This document shows, piece after piece, positions 39,182 to 49,510 of a stretch of 64,000 nucleotides of DNA; positions within the stretch are counted from its first letter, which is position 1; every line of letters starts with the position of its first letter. The stretch lies in contig CAMWHE010000005.1 of the NCBI GenBank assembly GCA_947173955.1, positions 1 to 64,000 on the forward strand, in the 5' to 3' direction. Both the position numbers and the translations under genes were made by a program. Source of the stretch: an uncultured Bacteroidales bacterium (GTDB taxonomy: Bacteria > Bacteroidota > Bacteroidia > Bacteroidales > Muribaculaceae). The notes under the pieces are model-generated. The model was not told the origin of the DNA. It worked only from the letters and a program-made list of their open reading frames with translations, and did not search any database.

Positions 39182-41215
39182 CTAAAGAGTGGAATAGTCT
39201 TTTGAATAACGGAGCATCTGATCCACATATCCCTCACCATAGCTGACGTTGACATCGGTGATATTTCCGTCTTCATCCGTCACAAGAGTGTATGTGGGGT
39301 TGACAAATCCCTTATAAGGTGCGATATCAAGTTTTGCATAGCGATCGAGCACCTGACGATGTAGCTCAGGATCGACCTTGACAGCATAAGCCTCAACAAG
39401 ATCACGGCCTGCCTCATAGTCGCCCTCGCTCTTTATGCGCTGGATTTCAGCAAGTAGCTGACCGAAAAGGTCGCGAAGCTTTTCGTAGTCATTGATCTTG
39501 ACAAAAGTCTTGCCATCGATATCCACAAGCTCCACTACATTGTCGGACTTACCGTTTTCAAGCGCCCAACGGGCTATAAGAGCGCGGTTGCGCATATGAG
39601 CTTCCTCGATATCCTTTCCGGGTTCGATACGGTAAAGCTGGGTCATAAGTCCATTAAGCATATATTTATAATACTCGGCCTTATATGCATCGGGATTGTC
39701 AAGAAGTCCAAGCTCAAGAAGACGCGGATCGGCGAGATAATATAGAGCAAACAGGTCGGCACGAGTTTCCTCAAGAGTTGATCCATGGGCTTTGAGCGCA
39801 TCCGGATCAACGCCGGGGAGCAGACGGCCGGAACCATGTCCGAGGCACTCATGCAGGTCGGTATGCAGATTGTCTGTTATAAACAGGTATTTGTCAAGGA
39901 GCTCGCGTGTAGGCTCGTCAATGACGAATTCCTCATTGAAGCCGTTGCCGTGAGAAGCGGCGTCATAAGCGGCAGTTATGTTCTCAATCGTCACAGACTT
40001 GGAACCATGCTGCGCGCGGATCCAGTTGGCATTGGGGAGATTGATACCGATAGGAGTAGCGGGATAAGCATCGCCGGCAAGTATAGCCGCATTGATGACC
40101 TTGGCAGACACACCCTTTACATGGGGTTTGCGGAAGATAGGATTGATTGGAGAATTATCCTCAAACCACTGCGCATCAGCTGAAAGCGCCTCGGTACGCG
40201 CCGAAGCTTCCGTGTTTTTGAAGTTGACGATTGACTCCCAGGAGCCTGTCATACCGAGCGGATCGCCGTAACTTTCGATAAACCCGTTGATGAAGTCAAC
40301 GCGTGACAGCGTATCCTGAGTCCATGTGATAGAATATTCATCAAATGTCTTGAGGTCGCCTGTCTCATAGTACGCGATCAGCTCCTCAATAGACTTGCGC
40401 TGAGTATCATTCTCCGCATAGGGGAGCGCCTTTTTGAGATTGTCGACAATGCGCTCGATAGCCGGAGAATATAGCCCCCCGATCTTATAAACTTGTTCCG
40501 TCAGCTTGCCGTCAGCTCCCTTTACCACGCGGCTGTTAAGGCCGTAAGATACCGGAGTCTCATCAGAAGGATCCTTCAATGCATTGTAGTAATCCTCAAC
40601 CTCTTTTTGAGTTACACCCTCATACATATTTACGGCGGAAGTCAGTATCAGATCCTCGCCCTCAGCCTGATTGACACGCTTTGCCATGAAAGCAGGGTCG
40701 AAGATATAGTCATAGGTAAGATCGAAGTCAAGTCCGTCGCGGAGCTCTAATGGAAGCGCATCAACCTGAGCCTCGAGGAATTCGCGGGAGAAACCGGGAG
40801 TAAATTTATCCATCGAATAGTGATGGTGCAGCCCATTGGCAAACCAAACCTGCTTCAGGTATGTCTCGAAAGCCTTGAATTCAGGATCTTCACGGTCACC
40901 GGCATAATGGGTATAAACGTCCTCAAGAAGCCGGCGGGTACTCAGATTATACTTTCCGTTCTGATCCCAGAGGATGTCACGGCCGGCGAGGGCTGCCTCA
41001 GTCAGATAATAGACTAATTTTTTCTGATCGAGAGAGAGAGTCTCAAACTCAGGCACTTGATAGCGGAGCACCTCGATATCGGCGAATCTGTCGGCATGAT
41101 AGTCGAATTCTCCCGAAGCCGCGGGATTTTCGGCCTTTTTGCTTCCGCATGATGTCATCAGGAAGCCGCAGAGTGATGCTGTCGCCATTGTTCTAATGAT
41201 TGATTTTTTTGACAT
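39182..41215 (-). CDS. Dipeptidyl peptidase III (family M49), lipoprotein-like
   Basis: Zinc peptidase that removes dipeptides from the N-terminus of peptides. The metal site is HECLGH (about 455-460), the Bacteroidetes variant of HELLGH. EETRADLFALYYL follows about 50 residues later and supplies the third ligand. The N-terminus has a lipoprotein-like signal (GFLMTSC), suggesting export and membrane anchoring. The 677-residue length matches the family. It is 23 bp after rlmI and 50 bp before hppA, on the same strand. Confidence 0.92.
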   Translation of the reverse strand: MSKKSIIRTMATASLCGFLMTSCGSKKAENPAASGEFDYHADRFADIEVLRYQVPEFETLSLDQKKLVYYLTEAALAGRDILWDQNGKYNLSTRRLLEDVYTHYAGDREDPEFKAFETYLKQVWFANGLHHHYSMDKFTPGFSREFLEAQVDALPLELRDGLDFDLTYDYIFDPAFMAKRVNQAEGEDLILTSAVNMYEGVTQKEVEDYYNALKDPSDETPVSYGLNSRVVKGADGKLTEQVYKIGGLYSPAIERIVDNLKKALPYAENDTQRKSIEELIAYYETGDLKTFDEYSITWTQDTLSRVDFINGFIESYGDPLGMTGSWESIVNFKNTEASARTEALSADAQWFEDNSPINPIFRKPHVKGVSAKVINAAILAGDAYPATPIGINLPNANWIRAQHGSKSVTIENITAAYDAASHGNGFNEEFVIDEPTRELLDKYLFITDNLHTDLHECLGHGSGRLLPGVDPDALKAHGSTLEETRADLFALYYLADPRLLELGLLDNPDAYKAEYYKYMLNGLMTQLYRIEPGKDIEEAHMRNRALIARWALENGKSDNVVELVDIDGKTFVKINDYEKLRDLFGQLLAEIQRIKSEGDYEAGRDLVEAYAVKVDPELHRQVLDRYAKLDIAPYKGFVNPTYTLVTDEDGNITDVNVSYGEGYVDQMLRYSKDYSTL

Positions 41216-41238
41216 TATTAATATTGCTTAAGTTGGAT

Positions 41239-42423
41239 TTATTCGACGTATAGAATCAGTCCTTTGAGGTATTCGCCCTCGGGATGGTAAATATTGACGG
41301 GATGATCGGCCGGCTGGGTAAGCTGATGGAGAATATGCACTTTGCGCCGTGAGCGTGCGGCCGCTGTGAAGACAGCGAGCCGGAACTGCTCTTTGCTGAC
41401 TGCCTGCGAACATGAGAAAGTGAACAGGATGCCTCCGGGTGCAATCTTTTCGAAAGCCTTGCCGTTGAGGCGCTGATATCCACGCAGCGCATTTCCTAAT
41501 GCAGACCGATGTTTTGCGAATGCAGGCGGGTCAAGAATAATCAGGTCAAACTCTCCCTTCCGCATCTCGTCAAGATATTTGAACGCATCAATTGCTGTGG
41601 AATGATGGCGCTCATCTCCGGGAAAATTCAGATCGATATTGGCATCAGTCAGCGAAATTGCTTTCTCCGAAGAATCGACAGACTCTACCCTGACGGCACC
41701 TCCTCGCATAGCATAGACAGAAAAACCGCCGGTATAGCAGAACATATTCAGCACGCTGCGTCCATGAGCATATTTTTCCAGCAGCGAACGATTGTCTCTC
41801 TGGTCGACAAAAAATCCGGTCTTCTGCCCTTTGAGCCAGTCGACATGAAATTTCAGTCCGTTTTCGACTGCGACATCACTTGTCGCACGCCCGATCAGAT
41901 AAGCATTCTGAGGATCAAGCTGAGCCTTATAGGGGAGCGTAGTCTCCGATTTATAATATACATTTTGGACAGGCAGACCTTCGAGTTCGACAAGTTCGCG
42001 AGCGATTATATTTCGTGCGAAATGCATTCCCGGACTATGTGCCTGAACTACTGCCGTATCTCCGTAGACATCAACAACAAGTCCGGGCAAAAAATCGCCC
42101 TCTCCATGTACAAGCCTGTATGCATTGTTGTCCTGACGGTCCAGTCCGAGCACCTTGCGAAGCGCAAGGGCTGCTTCGAGGCGCCGGTGATAGAATGACG
42201 CATCTATCTCCGCCGGACCGAAATCAAGCATCCTGACAGCTATACTCCCTATCTGGAAATGTCCGACTCCGATCAGCCGGCCATCAGAAGCATTCACGGC
42301 CACAACGTCGCCCTCTTCAATACTCTCAGGAGCAGAAGCTATCGCACCTGAAAAGACCCATGGGTGGAAGCGGTCAAGCGACTCTTCCTTACCACGTTTG
42401 AGAATTATGACCGGATAGTTCAT
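41239..42423 (-). CDS. rlmI: SAM-dependent rRNA methyltransferase, RlmI type
   Basis: Likely methylates a cytosine of 23S rRNA. The N-terminal PUA domain (about 1-80; FHPWVFSGAI, GDVVAVNASDGRLIG) is followed by a linker domain and the Rossmann-fold methyltransferase. That includes NMFCYTGGFSVYA and the catalytic-type LDPPAFAKH. The 394-residue length matches RlmI. The start overlaps the rseP stop by 4 bp (ATGA). Exact target site is inferred from family only. Confidence 0.88.
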   Translation of the reverse strand: MNYPVIILKRGKEESLDRFHPWVFSGAIASAPESIEEGDVVAVNASDGRLIGVGHFQIGSIAVRMLDFGPAEIDASFYHRRLEAALALRKVLGLDRQDNNAYRLVHGEGDFLPGLVVDVYGDTAVVQAHSPGMHFARNIIARELVELEGLPVQNVYYKSETTLPYKAQLDPQNAYLIGRATSDVAVENGLKFHVDWLKGQKTGFFVDQRDNRSLLEKYAHGRSVLNMFCYTGGFSVYAMRGGAVRVESVDSSEKAISLTDANIDLNFPGDERHHSTAIDAFKYLDEMRKGEFDLIILDPPAFAKHRSALGNALRGYQRLNGKAFEKIAPGGILFTFSCSQAVSKEQFRLAVFTAAARSRRKVHILHQLTQPADHPVNIYHPEGEYLKGLILYVE

Positions 42424-43784
42424 TTGAAAATTCTAAGTATATCATTTAGATTAGCGTAGATAAGCAGGGCAAACAGGAAGATCATACCTGCGATCTGAGC
42501 CCTCTCGAGGAATTTGTCGGACGGGCGGCGTCGCGTGATAATCTCATAAATAGCGAACATTGCGTGGCCGCCGTCAAGAGCCGGAATAGGCAGGATATTC
42601 ATAAATCCGAGGATTACCGAAAGGAATGCCGCCATATTCCAGAACTGGAACCAATCCCATTTTTCCGGGAACATACTTCCGATAGCTCCGAATCCGCCGA
42701 TATTTTTCGCACCGCGCTTTGTAAACACCTGTCCGAGCGACTTGACATAGCCTGTCAGCGTATCGATACCATATTTTATTCCCTTGGGAATAGCCTGCCA
42801 GAACGAGTAATGTACAAACTCATATCCGTAGACATCATACGGGTTGACAAGTTTTATACCGATTTTACCGTCGGATGTAGGGATAATTAACGTCGTCAAT
42901 GTATCTGTTCCTCTCAGATATCCGAGCAGGATCTCCTTGCCGGCATTTGCTTTCAGAGAATCGGTAAAGACCCTATAGTCTTCCGTGTTTGCTCCGTTGA
43001 TCGATATAACGCGGTCATTGCGCTGAAGTCCGGCTTTCGATGCTGGTTCGCCATTGACAGGCTCCTGTACTACCACAGGCTGACGCATCGTCATGAACTC
43101 GCCGTCGTCATTCAGGTCAAGCAGAAATTCATCCGGAAGATTTATCACTACAGTATCCCTGTTGTTACGCAACACCGTGACCTCATTCGACAGAGCCATC
43201 TTCACATAGCGGTTCGGATCTGTAGTATCTATCGGCTTGCCGTTAATAAGAATCGGGATATCGCCGTCTTCAAAACCGGCAGCCTTGGACGAGGGTGAAT
43301 ATTCATATCCGAGGAAGACATTTTCCACCTGAACTCTCTGAGCGCCCCAGTGCCACGCGATACCGATATAAATGATAAACGCAAGAATAAAATTCATAAG
43401 CACACCGCCGATCATGACGAGCAGGCGCTGCCATGCCGGCTTACTGCGGAACTCCCAAGGCTGAGGCTCCTGCTTCATCTGCTCGCGGTCCATCGACTCA
43501 TCGATCATACCGGCAATCTTCACATATCCACCTAACGGAACCCAACCGATACCATACTCAGTATCGCGCCAGGTAGCCCGTTCGCGTCCCTGCTTGTCAA
43601 GTTTGGTCTTCTTCTTTTTAGGGCGCCACTTGGCAAGCGAAAACCATGGATCAAAGAACAAGTAAAACTTCTCGACCTTAATGCCGAATATACGGGCAAA
43701 AAGATAGTGGCCGCCCTCATGTATTACGATAAGCATCGCGAGAGCAAGAATAAGCTGCAAAGCCCTTATAAAGAATGTTTCCAT
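42420..43784 (-). CDS. rseP: RIP metalloprotease RseP (site-2 protease)
   Basis: Intramembrane protease that cuts membrane-bound regulators or signal peptides. The zinc motif HEGGH (22-26) lies in the first helix, and the third ligand is in LPIPALDGGHAMF near the C-terminus. One or two PDZ-like domains lie between, including KAGLQRNDRVISING. There are four or more membrane helices. The 454-residue length is normal. It lies between dxr (6 bp) and rlmI (4-bp overlap), a coupling seen widely in bacteria for dxr-rseP. Confidence 0.94.
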   Translation of the reverse strand: METFFIRALQLILALAMLIVIHEGGHYLFARIFGIKVEKFYLFFDPWFSLAKWRPKKKKTKLDKQGRERATWRDTEYGIGWVPLGGYVKIAGMIDESMDREQMKQEPQPWEFRSKPAWQRLLVMIGGVLMNFILAFIIYIGIAWHWGAQRVQVENVFLGYEYSPSSKAAGFEDGDIPILINGKPIDTTDPNRYVKMALSNEVTVLRNNRDTVVINLPDEFLLDLNDDGEFMTMRQPVVVQEPVNGEPASKAGLQRNDRVISINGANTEDYRVFTDSLKANAGKEILLGYLRGTDTLTTLIIPTSDGKIGIKLVNPYDVYGYEFVHYSFWQAIPKGIKYGIDTLTGYVKSLGQVFTKRGAKNIGGFGAIGSMFPEKWDWFQFWNMAAFLSVILGFMNILPIPALDGGHAMFAIYEIITRRRPSDKFLERAQIAGMIFLFALLIYANLNDILRIFK

Positions 43785-43790
43785 GTGCGG

Positions 43791-44945
43791 TTAAATGATT
43801 GATTGTGCATAGTGCCGGGACTCTTCGTTAGTAGCCACATAGTCGTCATATGTCGGAGCAGCTATGTAAGGCATCGTCTCAAGAGTCTTTCTTATAGTCT
43901 TGTAAATATCTGTAAATCGGATTTTGCCATTGAGGAACGCAGCCACAGCTATCTCATTGGCGGCATTTATGATACAGGCCGTATTGCCTCCGCGCTCGAG
44001 AGCGAGATGTCCGAGCCGGACAGCAGGAAAACGTGCGCTGTCGGGTCTCTCGAATGTCAGCGAGGCCATTTTTTCAAAGGTAAGAGCCGGGTCAGAAGAA
44101 TGGAGTCGCTCCGTATCGCCCAATGCATAGCGGATCGGCAAGCGCATATCCGGAGTACCAAGCTGCGCTTTCATAGCACCGTCAACAAATTCCACCATCG
44201 AGTGTATAATCGACTGAGGATGTACTACCGGAACTATCTTGTCTGCATCAACACCGAAGAGCCAGTGTGCCTCGATAATTTCGAATGCCTTGTTGACCAT
44301 GGTAGCCGAATCGATTGTAATCTTGGCGCCCATCGACCAGTTGGGATGGCGGAGAGCATCCGCGACAGTGACATTCGCCAGGGACTCGGCATCCATGTTA
44401 CGGAACGGACCGCCCGATGCTGTGATTATGAGACGCTTCACTTTCGATTTATCTTCGCCTACCAGACACTGATATATCGCCGAATGCTCGGAATCGACCG
44501 GAATAACCGCTGACTTAGACTGGCTGAGCGCACGCGTCACGATATCGCCGGCCACTACAAGAGTCTCCTTGTTTGCCAGAGCGATATCCTTCCCGGCACG
44601 GATTGCACATAACGTCGGAGCCAGACCGCTGTAGCCGACAGTAGCCGTGACCACCTGATCGACGAAGTCAAGGGCGACAGCCTCGCAGATCGCCTGCTCT
44701 CCGGCCGCCGTCATGATGCCGAGCGGTTCGAGCGCTTCGCGGAGTTTTATATATTTAGACTCGTCGGCGATTACCGCCATACGTGGACGAGTGGCAATAG
44801 CCTGCTGTATAAGAGTATCCACCTTCGAACCGGCAATAAGGACTGCCACTTCAAAGCGGTCGGGGTAATGGGCGATGACATCAAGAGTCTGCGTCCCGAT
44901 CGAGCCTGTAGAGCCGAGGATAGCTATACGTTTGGGTAGATTCAT
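43791..44945 (-). CDS. dxr: 1-deoxy-D-xylulose 5-phosphate reductoisomerase
   Basis: Second step of the MEP isoprenoid pathway (DXP to MEP, NADPH-dependent). The nucleotide motif GSTGSIG is at 11-17. The metal and substrate regions VIPVDSEHSAIYQCL, ASGGPF and WSMGAKITIDSATMVNK are intact. The protein has 384 residues. It is the first gene of a probable dxr-rseP-rlmI-DPP III-hppA run. A -7 match (44971-44978) lies just upstream, divergent from gyrB. Confidence 0.96.
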   Translation of the reverse strand: MNLPKRIAILGSTGSIGTQTLDVIAHYPDRFEVAVLIAGSKVDTLIQQAIATRPRMAVIADESKYIKLREALEPLGIMTAAGEQAICEAVALDFVDQVVTATVGYSGLAPTLCAIRAGKDIALANKETLVVAGDIVTRALSQSKSAVIPVDSEHSAIYQCLVGEDKSKVKRLIITASGGPFRNMDAESLANVTVADALRHPNWSMGAKITIDSATMVNKAFEIIEAHWLFGVDADKIVPVVHPQSIIHSMVEFVDGAMKAQLGTPDMRLPIRYALGDTERLHSSDPALTFEKMASLTFERPDSARFPAVRLGHLALERGGNTACIINAANEIAVAAFLNGKIRFTDIYKTIRKTLETMPYIAAPTYDDYVATNEESRHYAQSII

Positions 44946-44970
44946 TGATCAAATGATTAATTTTAAGCCA

Positions 44971-44978
44971 CAAATTTA
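44971..44978 (-). promoter_or_regulatory. -7 promoter element of the dxr operon
   Basis: On the minus strand this reads TAAATTTG, 25 bp before the dxr ATG. The nearest TTTG upstream (45006-45003) is 24 nt away, longer than usual, so the full promoter is uncertain. Confidence 0.45.
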
Positions 44979-45056
44979 ATCATTTTTTTGGTAAGTCAGC
45001 ACCAAAATCAGCCTCAGCCATAAAAAAAAGAAGATAGTCCGCGAGTCGGAAAAAGA

Positions 45057-45088
45057 TTTGTGTTTTTCGACAAAAATGATTAATTTTG
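45057..45088 (+). promoter_or_regulatory. gyrB promoter
   Basis: TTTG (45057-45060), a 20-nt spacer and TAATTTTG (45081-45088) form a full Bacteroidetes promoter. The start near 45094 leaves a leader of about 26 nt before the gyrB ATG. Confidence 0.75.
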
Positions 45089-45119
45089 TTGTCTGAAAAA
45101 TATCCAAAACAATCTTATC

Positions 45120-47051
45120 ATGTCAGAAAAGAACGAGGAATATAGCGCGAGTAATATTCAGGTCCTCGAGGGCCTGGAGGCTGTGCGCAAACGTCCTGCA
45201 ATGTATATCGGCGATACAAGCGCCAAGGGTCTTCACCATCTTGTCTATGAAGTAGTCGACAACTCCATTGACGAAGCGCTTGCCGGATATGCCACCAATA
45301 TCGATGTAACAATCAATGAAGACGACTCCATAACCGTCATTGACAATGGCCGCGGCATCCCGGTCGATATGCACGAAAAAGAGCATAAAAGCGCGCTCGA
45401 AGTCGTGCTGACAGTGCTCCACGCAGGCGGTAAATTCGATAAGGGCACCTATAAGGTCTCAGGCGGTCTCCATGGTGTCGGCGTATCGTGCGTCAACGCG
45501 CTATCTACGTATCTGCGCGCCGAAGTACACCGCAACGGCAAATGCTACATTCAGGAATATTCCTGCGGCAAACCGACGACCGAACTTCGTGTCGAAGGAG
45601 AAAGCACACACACCGGCACATGCATCACATTCAAGCCCGACGGCTCTATCTTCACAGAGACAGTCTATAATTACGAGACTCTTGCCAACCGCCTGAGAGA
45701 CCTGGCGTTCCTGAACGCAGGCATACATCTCACCCTTACCGACAAGCGTCATCTTGACGCCGACGGCAATCCGCGCCACGAAGTCTTCTATTCTGAAAAC
45801 GGACTCAGTGAATTCGTTCAGTATATTGACTCCAACAAGGAATCGCTCATCAACGACGTAATACATCTCACGACCGAGCGTCAGGGCATCCCAGTGGAAG
45901 TAGCGCTGACCTACAACAACACTTACAACGAGAACGTCTATTCCTACGTCAACAACATCAATACCATAGAGGGCGGTACACACCTTACCGGCTTCCGCCG
46001 AGGCCTGACATCGACCCTCAAGAAATACGCCGACGAAAACAAGATGCTCGAGAAGGCAAAAGTAGAAGTCTCCAGCGACGACTTCCGCGAAGGCCTCACA
46101 GCCGTTGTTTCCGTCAAGGTCATGGAGCCGCAATTTGAAGGTCAGACCAAGACAAAACTCGGCAACAACGAAGTAATCGGAGCTGTACAGGTTGCCGTCA
46201 GCGAAGCTCTCGCCACCTATCTTGAAGAGCACCCCAAACAGGCCAAGACCATAGTCGAAAAGGTAATCCTTGCAGCACAGGCACGCCATGCCGCACAGAA
46301 AGCCCGACAGAGTGTACAGCGCAAATCGCCACTGAGCAGCGGCGGCCTCCCCGGCAAACTGGCCGACTGCTCGTCACGCCACCCCGAAGAGTGCGAACTC
46401 TTCATTGTCGAGGGTGACTCCGCAGGCGGCACAGCAAAATCCGCCCGCGACCGTCACTTCCAGGCTATCCTGCCTCTGCGCGGTAAGATCCTCAACGTAG
46501 AGAAAGCAATGGAGCACCGCATATTTGATGCCGAAGAAATCTCCAACCTCTACCGCGCCTTGCGTGTGACCGTAGGCACTCCTGACGACCCCAAAGAGCC
46601 GAATCTTTCAAAGCTCGCCTATCACAAGATCATCATCATGACCGATGCCGATGTCGACGGTGCTCACATCGCCACCCTGCTGATGACCTTCTTCTTCCGC
46701 CGTATGCGTCCCATCATCGAGCAGGGCTACCTTTACCTCGCTACACCGCCTCTGTACAAGTGTGTACGCGGCAAGAATGAGGAGTATTGCTGGACAGAAG
46801 CGCAGGTACAGAAATTCATCTCTGTTTACGGCGACAAGACCAAGGTCTACCGATTCAAAGGTCTCGGCGAGATGGACGACAAGGAACTCCGCGAGACCAC
46901 CATGTCGCCGGAAAGCCGTATGCTCAAGCAGGTCACCATTGACGATGTAGCCGAAGCCGACCGCATATTCTCGATGCTCATGGGCGAGGATGTAGGTCCG
47001 CGCCGCGACTTCATCGAAGCCAATGCCAACTACGCCAATATTGACGCTTAA
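45120..47051 (+). CDS. gyrB: DNA gyrase subunit B
   Basis: ATPase and strand-passage subunit of gyrase, which supplies negative supercoils. The GHKL ATP site includes EVVDNSIDEALAG (44-56) and GRGIPVDMH. The TOPRIM domain has EGDSAGG from Glu431 and DADVDGAH near 508. The 643-residue length is the short form without the E. coli insert. ParE is the alternative, but the QRKSPLSSGGLPGKLADCSS segment and length fit GyrB better. It has its own promoter and a strong terminator. Confidence 0.92.
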   Translation: MSEKNEEYSASNIQVLEGLEAVRKRPAMYIGDTSAKGLHHLVYEVVDNSIDEALAGYATNIDVTINEDDSITVIDNGRGIPVDMHEKEHKSALEVVLTVLHAGGKFDKGTYKVSGGLHGVGVSCVNALSTYLRAEVHRNGKCYIQEYSCGKPTTELRVEGESTHTGTCITFKPDGSIFTETVYNYETLANRLRDLAFLNAGIHLTLTDKRHLDADGNPRHEVFYSENGLSEFVQYIDSNKESLINDVIHLTTERQGIPVEVALTYNNTYNENVYSYVNNINTIEGGTHLTGFRRGLTSTLKKYADENKMLEKAKVEVSSDDFREGLTAVVSVKVMEPQFEGQTKTKLGNNEVIGAVQVAVSEALATYLEEHPKQAKTIVEKVILAAQARHAAQKARQSVQRKSPLSSGGLPGKLADCSSRHPEECELFIVEGDSAGGTAKSARDRHFQAILPLRGKILNVEKAMEHRIFDAEEISNLYRALRVTVGTPDDPKEPNLSKLAYHKIIIMTDADVDGAHIATLLMTFFFRRMRPIIEQGYLYLATPPLYKCVRGKNEEYCWTEAQVQKFISVYGDKTKVYRFKGLGEMDDKELRETTMSPESRMLKQVTIDDVAEADRIFSMLMGEDVGPRRDFIEANANYANIDA

Positions 47052-47064
47052 CACAAGACTCATA

Positions 47065-47109
47065 GCGAGCGACTTCCTATACAACGCAGAAGTCGCTCGC
47101 ACTTTTTTT
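47065..47109 (+). terminator. gyrB terminator
   Basis: A perfect 12-bp stem (47065-47076 with 47089-47100) with a 12-nt loop is followed by AC and seven Ts, 13 bp past the gyrB stop. Confidence 0.92.
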
Positions 47110-47247
47110 ACAACTACACACGGCACGCCGCTGTACCACGTAAAACAGACTGAACCATAAAAGCCTCTTGCGCGTTCTTATAGCAAGACATATTATATTA
47201 TTAATGTATACCCCCCACTGACTGAAGTGGATTCAAAATACCACATT

Positions 47248-49503
47248 ATGGCTCGATCTCATACCAAAAAATCAAGTGACAGACTGCTCGCACAAATAAA
47301 AGAATGGGTAGCTCTGCAAAAAAATAATACATTCAACTACAAACAGGTAGCTCACGCTATCGGAGCATCCGCACCTACAAAGCAGCGTGATGTCGCCATG
47401 ACCCTTGTTGAAATGGCTTTCGACGGCGACATTATCGAAGTTTCCCCGGGCAAATATAAGGCACCGGAGCGGAATGCCGAGGCCACCGGCACTTTCATCC
47501 GCCGTTCAAATGGCAAGAATGCAGTACTTACCGACCAGGATAGCGAAACAATCAATGTAGCGGAGCGCAACTCTATGCATGCTCTCAACGGCGACCGTGT
47601 CCTCGTTTCGATTGCTGCCCGACGCCGTGGCGCAGAGCCGGAAGCTGAAGTCATAAAAATCATCGAAAAGAAAGATCAGACCTTCATCGGCACTCTGCAA
47701 GTCGACCGTCATTATGCTCTGCTGCTTACTGACAGCAAATTCCTCGCCACCGACATATTCATTCCCAAAGCCAAACTGAAAGGAGGCAAGACCGGAGATA
47801 AGGCAGTCGTGAGAATTACCGACTGGCCCGAAAACGCCAAGAATCCCAGCGGAGAAGTCGTCGACATCCTCGGCCGCAACGGCGAAAACGATACGGAAAT
47901 GCATGCCATTCTCGCCGAATTCGGACTCCCCTACCGCTATCCTGAAGCCGTCGAGAAAGCCGCATCCAAGATTGATGCCGGGATCACACCGGAGGTTATT
48001 GCTTCACGCGAAGATATGCGTCACGTCACGACCTTTACCATTGACCCAAAAGACGCGAAAGACTTCGACGATGCCATATCAATCCGGAAGCTACCCAACG
48101 GCAATTACGAAGTCGGTGTACACATAGCTGACGTAACCCATTATGTTCAGCCCGAATCAGCCCTTAACCGCGAGGCATCCGAGCGTGCTACTTCTGTCTA
48201 TCTCGTCGACCGCGTTGTCCCGATGCTGCCCGAACATCTCTCCAACGGCATCTGCTCTCTCAGACCAGATGAAGAGAAACTGACTTTCTCATGTATTTTT
48301 GAGATGAACAGCCGTGCTGAAGTGCTCAAGAGCCGCATATGCCGTACGGTAATCTGCTCAAACCGCAGATTTACATACGAAGAGGCTCAGAATGTAATCG
48401 AGACAGGCACAGGCGACTTCGCCGACGAGTTACTCATACTCGACGGCATGGCCAAGATACTGCGCGCAGAGCGCTATAAACATGGCTCCGTCGAATTTGA
48501 CCGCGCCGAGGTCAAGTTTGATATCGACGAGAAAGGGCGTCCCATCGGCGTATATTTCAAGGAGATGAAGGATGCCAACAAGCTGGTCGAAGAATTCATG
48601 CTGCTCGCCAATAAGACAGTGGCCCGCGCTATCGGCAAGCCCAACGACCATAAGAAGCCTAAAGCTTTCGTATATCGTGTGCATGACCAGCCTGATGTCA
48701 CCAAGCTTCAGGAACTGGCCGCCACAGCCGCCACATTCGGATATAAAATCAAGACCAGCGGGACTCCCGAGCAGATCAATCTGTCCATCAACAAGATGCT
48801 GGCCGATGTCAAGGGACGCGCTGAGGAGAATTTTCTCTCCACGCTCGCCATACGCTCTATGGCAAAAGCAATCTATTCAACTGATAACATCGGGCACTAT
48901 GGTCTCGGATTTGAATATTACACCCATTTCACTTCACCTATCCGCCGCTACCCCGACATGATGGTTCACCGCCTGCTCGAACGCTACCTCAACGGCGGAC
49001 GAAGCGTCAACCTCGAAAAGCTTGAAGAAGAGTGCAAGCACTCGTCGGAGATGGAGAAACTCGCGTCCGATGCTGAACGTGCCTCGATAAAATACAAACA
49101 GGTAGAATACATGAGCGAACGTATCGGGCAGGAGTATGTCGGAGTGATTACCGGCGTCACCGAGTGGGGGTTGTATGTCGAACTGGAAGAGAATCTCTGT
49201 GAAGGTCTTGTCCCCGTCCGCGATCTCGCCGACGACTACTACGACTTTGACGAGAAGAACTATTGCCTCCGCGGACGCCGTAACGGCATCGTCTACCGTC
49301 TTGGCGATAAGGTCAAGGTCAAAGTAGCCCGCACGGACCTCCCCAAGAAACAACTCGACTTCATCATCGCTGACATACAGAAGAATCGTCCGGGGACCGA
49401 CGATTTAGGTTCAACCGATTCTGTAAAGCGCATCCTTGCCGGCCAGCGTCCCGGGAAGAAACGCCGCGAGCCGCGCACGACTTCCCGCCATCACCGCCGA
49501 TAA
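47248..49503 (+). CDS. rnr: Ribonuclease R
   Basis: 3'-to-5' exoribonuclease that degrades structured RNA. I start at the ATG at 47248 (751 residues); an in-frame GTG at 47227 would add seven. A basic N-terminal helix-turn-helix-like region (about 1-75) is followed by cold-shock domains, then the RNB catalytic domain (DPKDAKDFDDAISI near 270). The S1 domain follows (GVITGVTEWGLYVEL), and a basic Lys/Arg tail ends the protein. The upstream 138 bp after the gyrB terminator show no clear TAnnTTTG box. The glycosyltransferase starts 7 bp downstream. Confidence 0.94.
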   Translation: MARSHTKKSSDRLLAQIKEWVALQKNNTFNYKQVAHAIGASAPTKQRDVAMTLVEMAFDGDIIEVSPGKYKAPERNAEATGTFIRRSNGKNAVLTDQDSETINVAERNSMHALNGDRVLVSIAARRRGAEPEAEVIKIIEKKDQTFIGTLQVDRHYALLLTDSKFLATDIFIPKAKLKGGKTGDKAVVRITDWPENAKNPSGEVVDILGRNGENDTEMHAILAEFGLPYRYPEAVEKAASKIDAGITPEVIASREDMRHVTTFTIDPKDAKDFDDAISIRKLPNGNYEVGVHIADVTHYVQPESALNREASERATSVYLVDRVVPMLPEHLSNGICSLRPDEEKLTFSCIFEMNSRAEVLKSRICRTVICSNRRFTYEEAQNVIETGTGDFADELLILDGMAKILRAERYKHGSVEFDRAEVKFDIDEKGRPIGVYFKEMKDANKLVEEFMLLANKTVARAIGKPNDHKKPKAFVYRVHDQPDVTKLQELAATAATFGYKIKTSGTPEQINLSINKMLADVKGRAEENFLSTLAIRSMAKAIYSTDNIGHYGLGFEYYTHFTSPIRRYPDMMVHRLLERYLNGGRSVNLEKLEEECKHSSEMEKLASDAERASIKYKQVEYMSERIGQEYVGVITGVTEWGLYVELEENLCEGLVPVRDLADDYYDFDEKNYCLRGRRNGIVYRLGDKVKVKVARTDLPKKQLDFIIADIQKNRPGTDDLGSTDSVKRILAGQRPGKKRREPRTTSRHHRR

Positions 49504-49510
49504 GCAGACT

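Noticed and set aside
47227..47247. GTG start for rnr
   Set aside because: The ATG seven codons later is a stronger initiator, and the extra residues are not typical.
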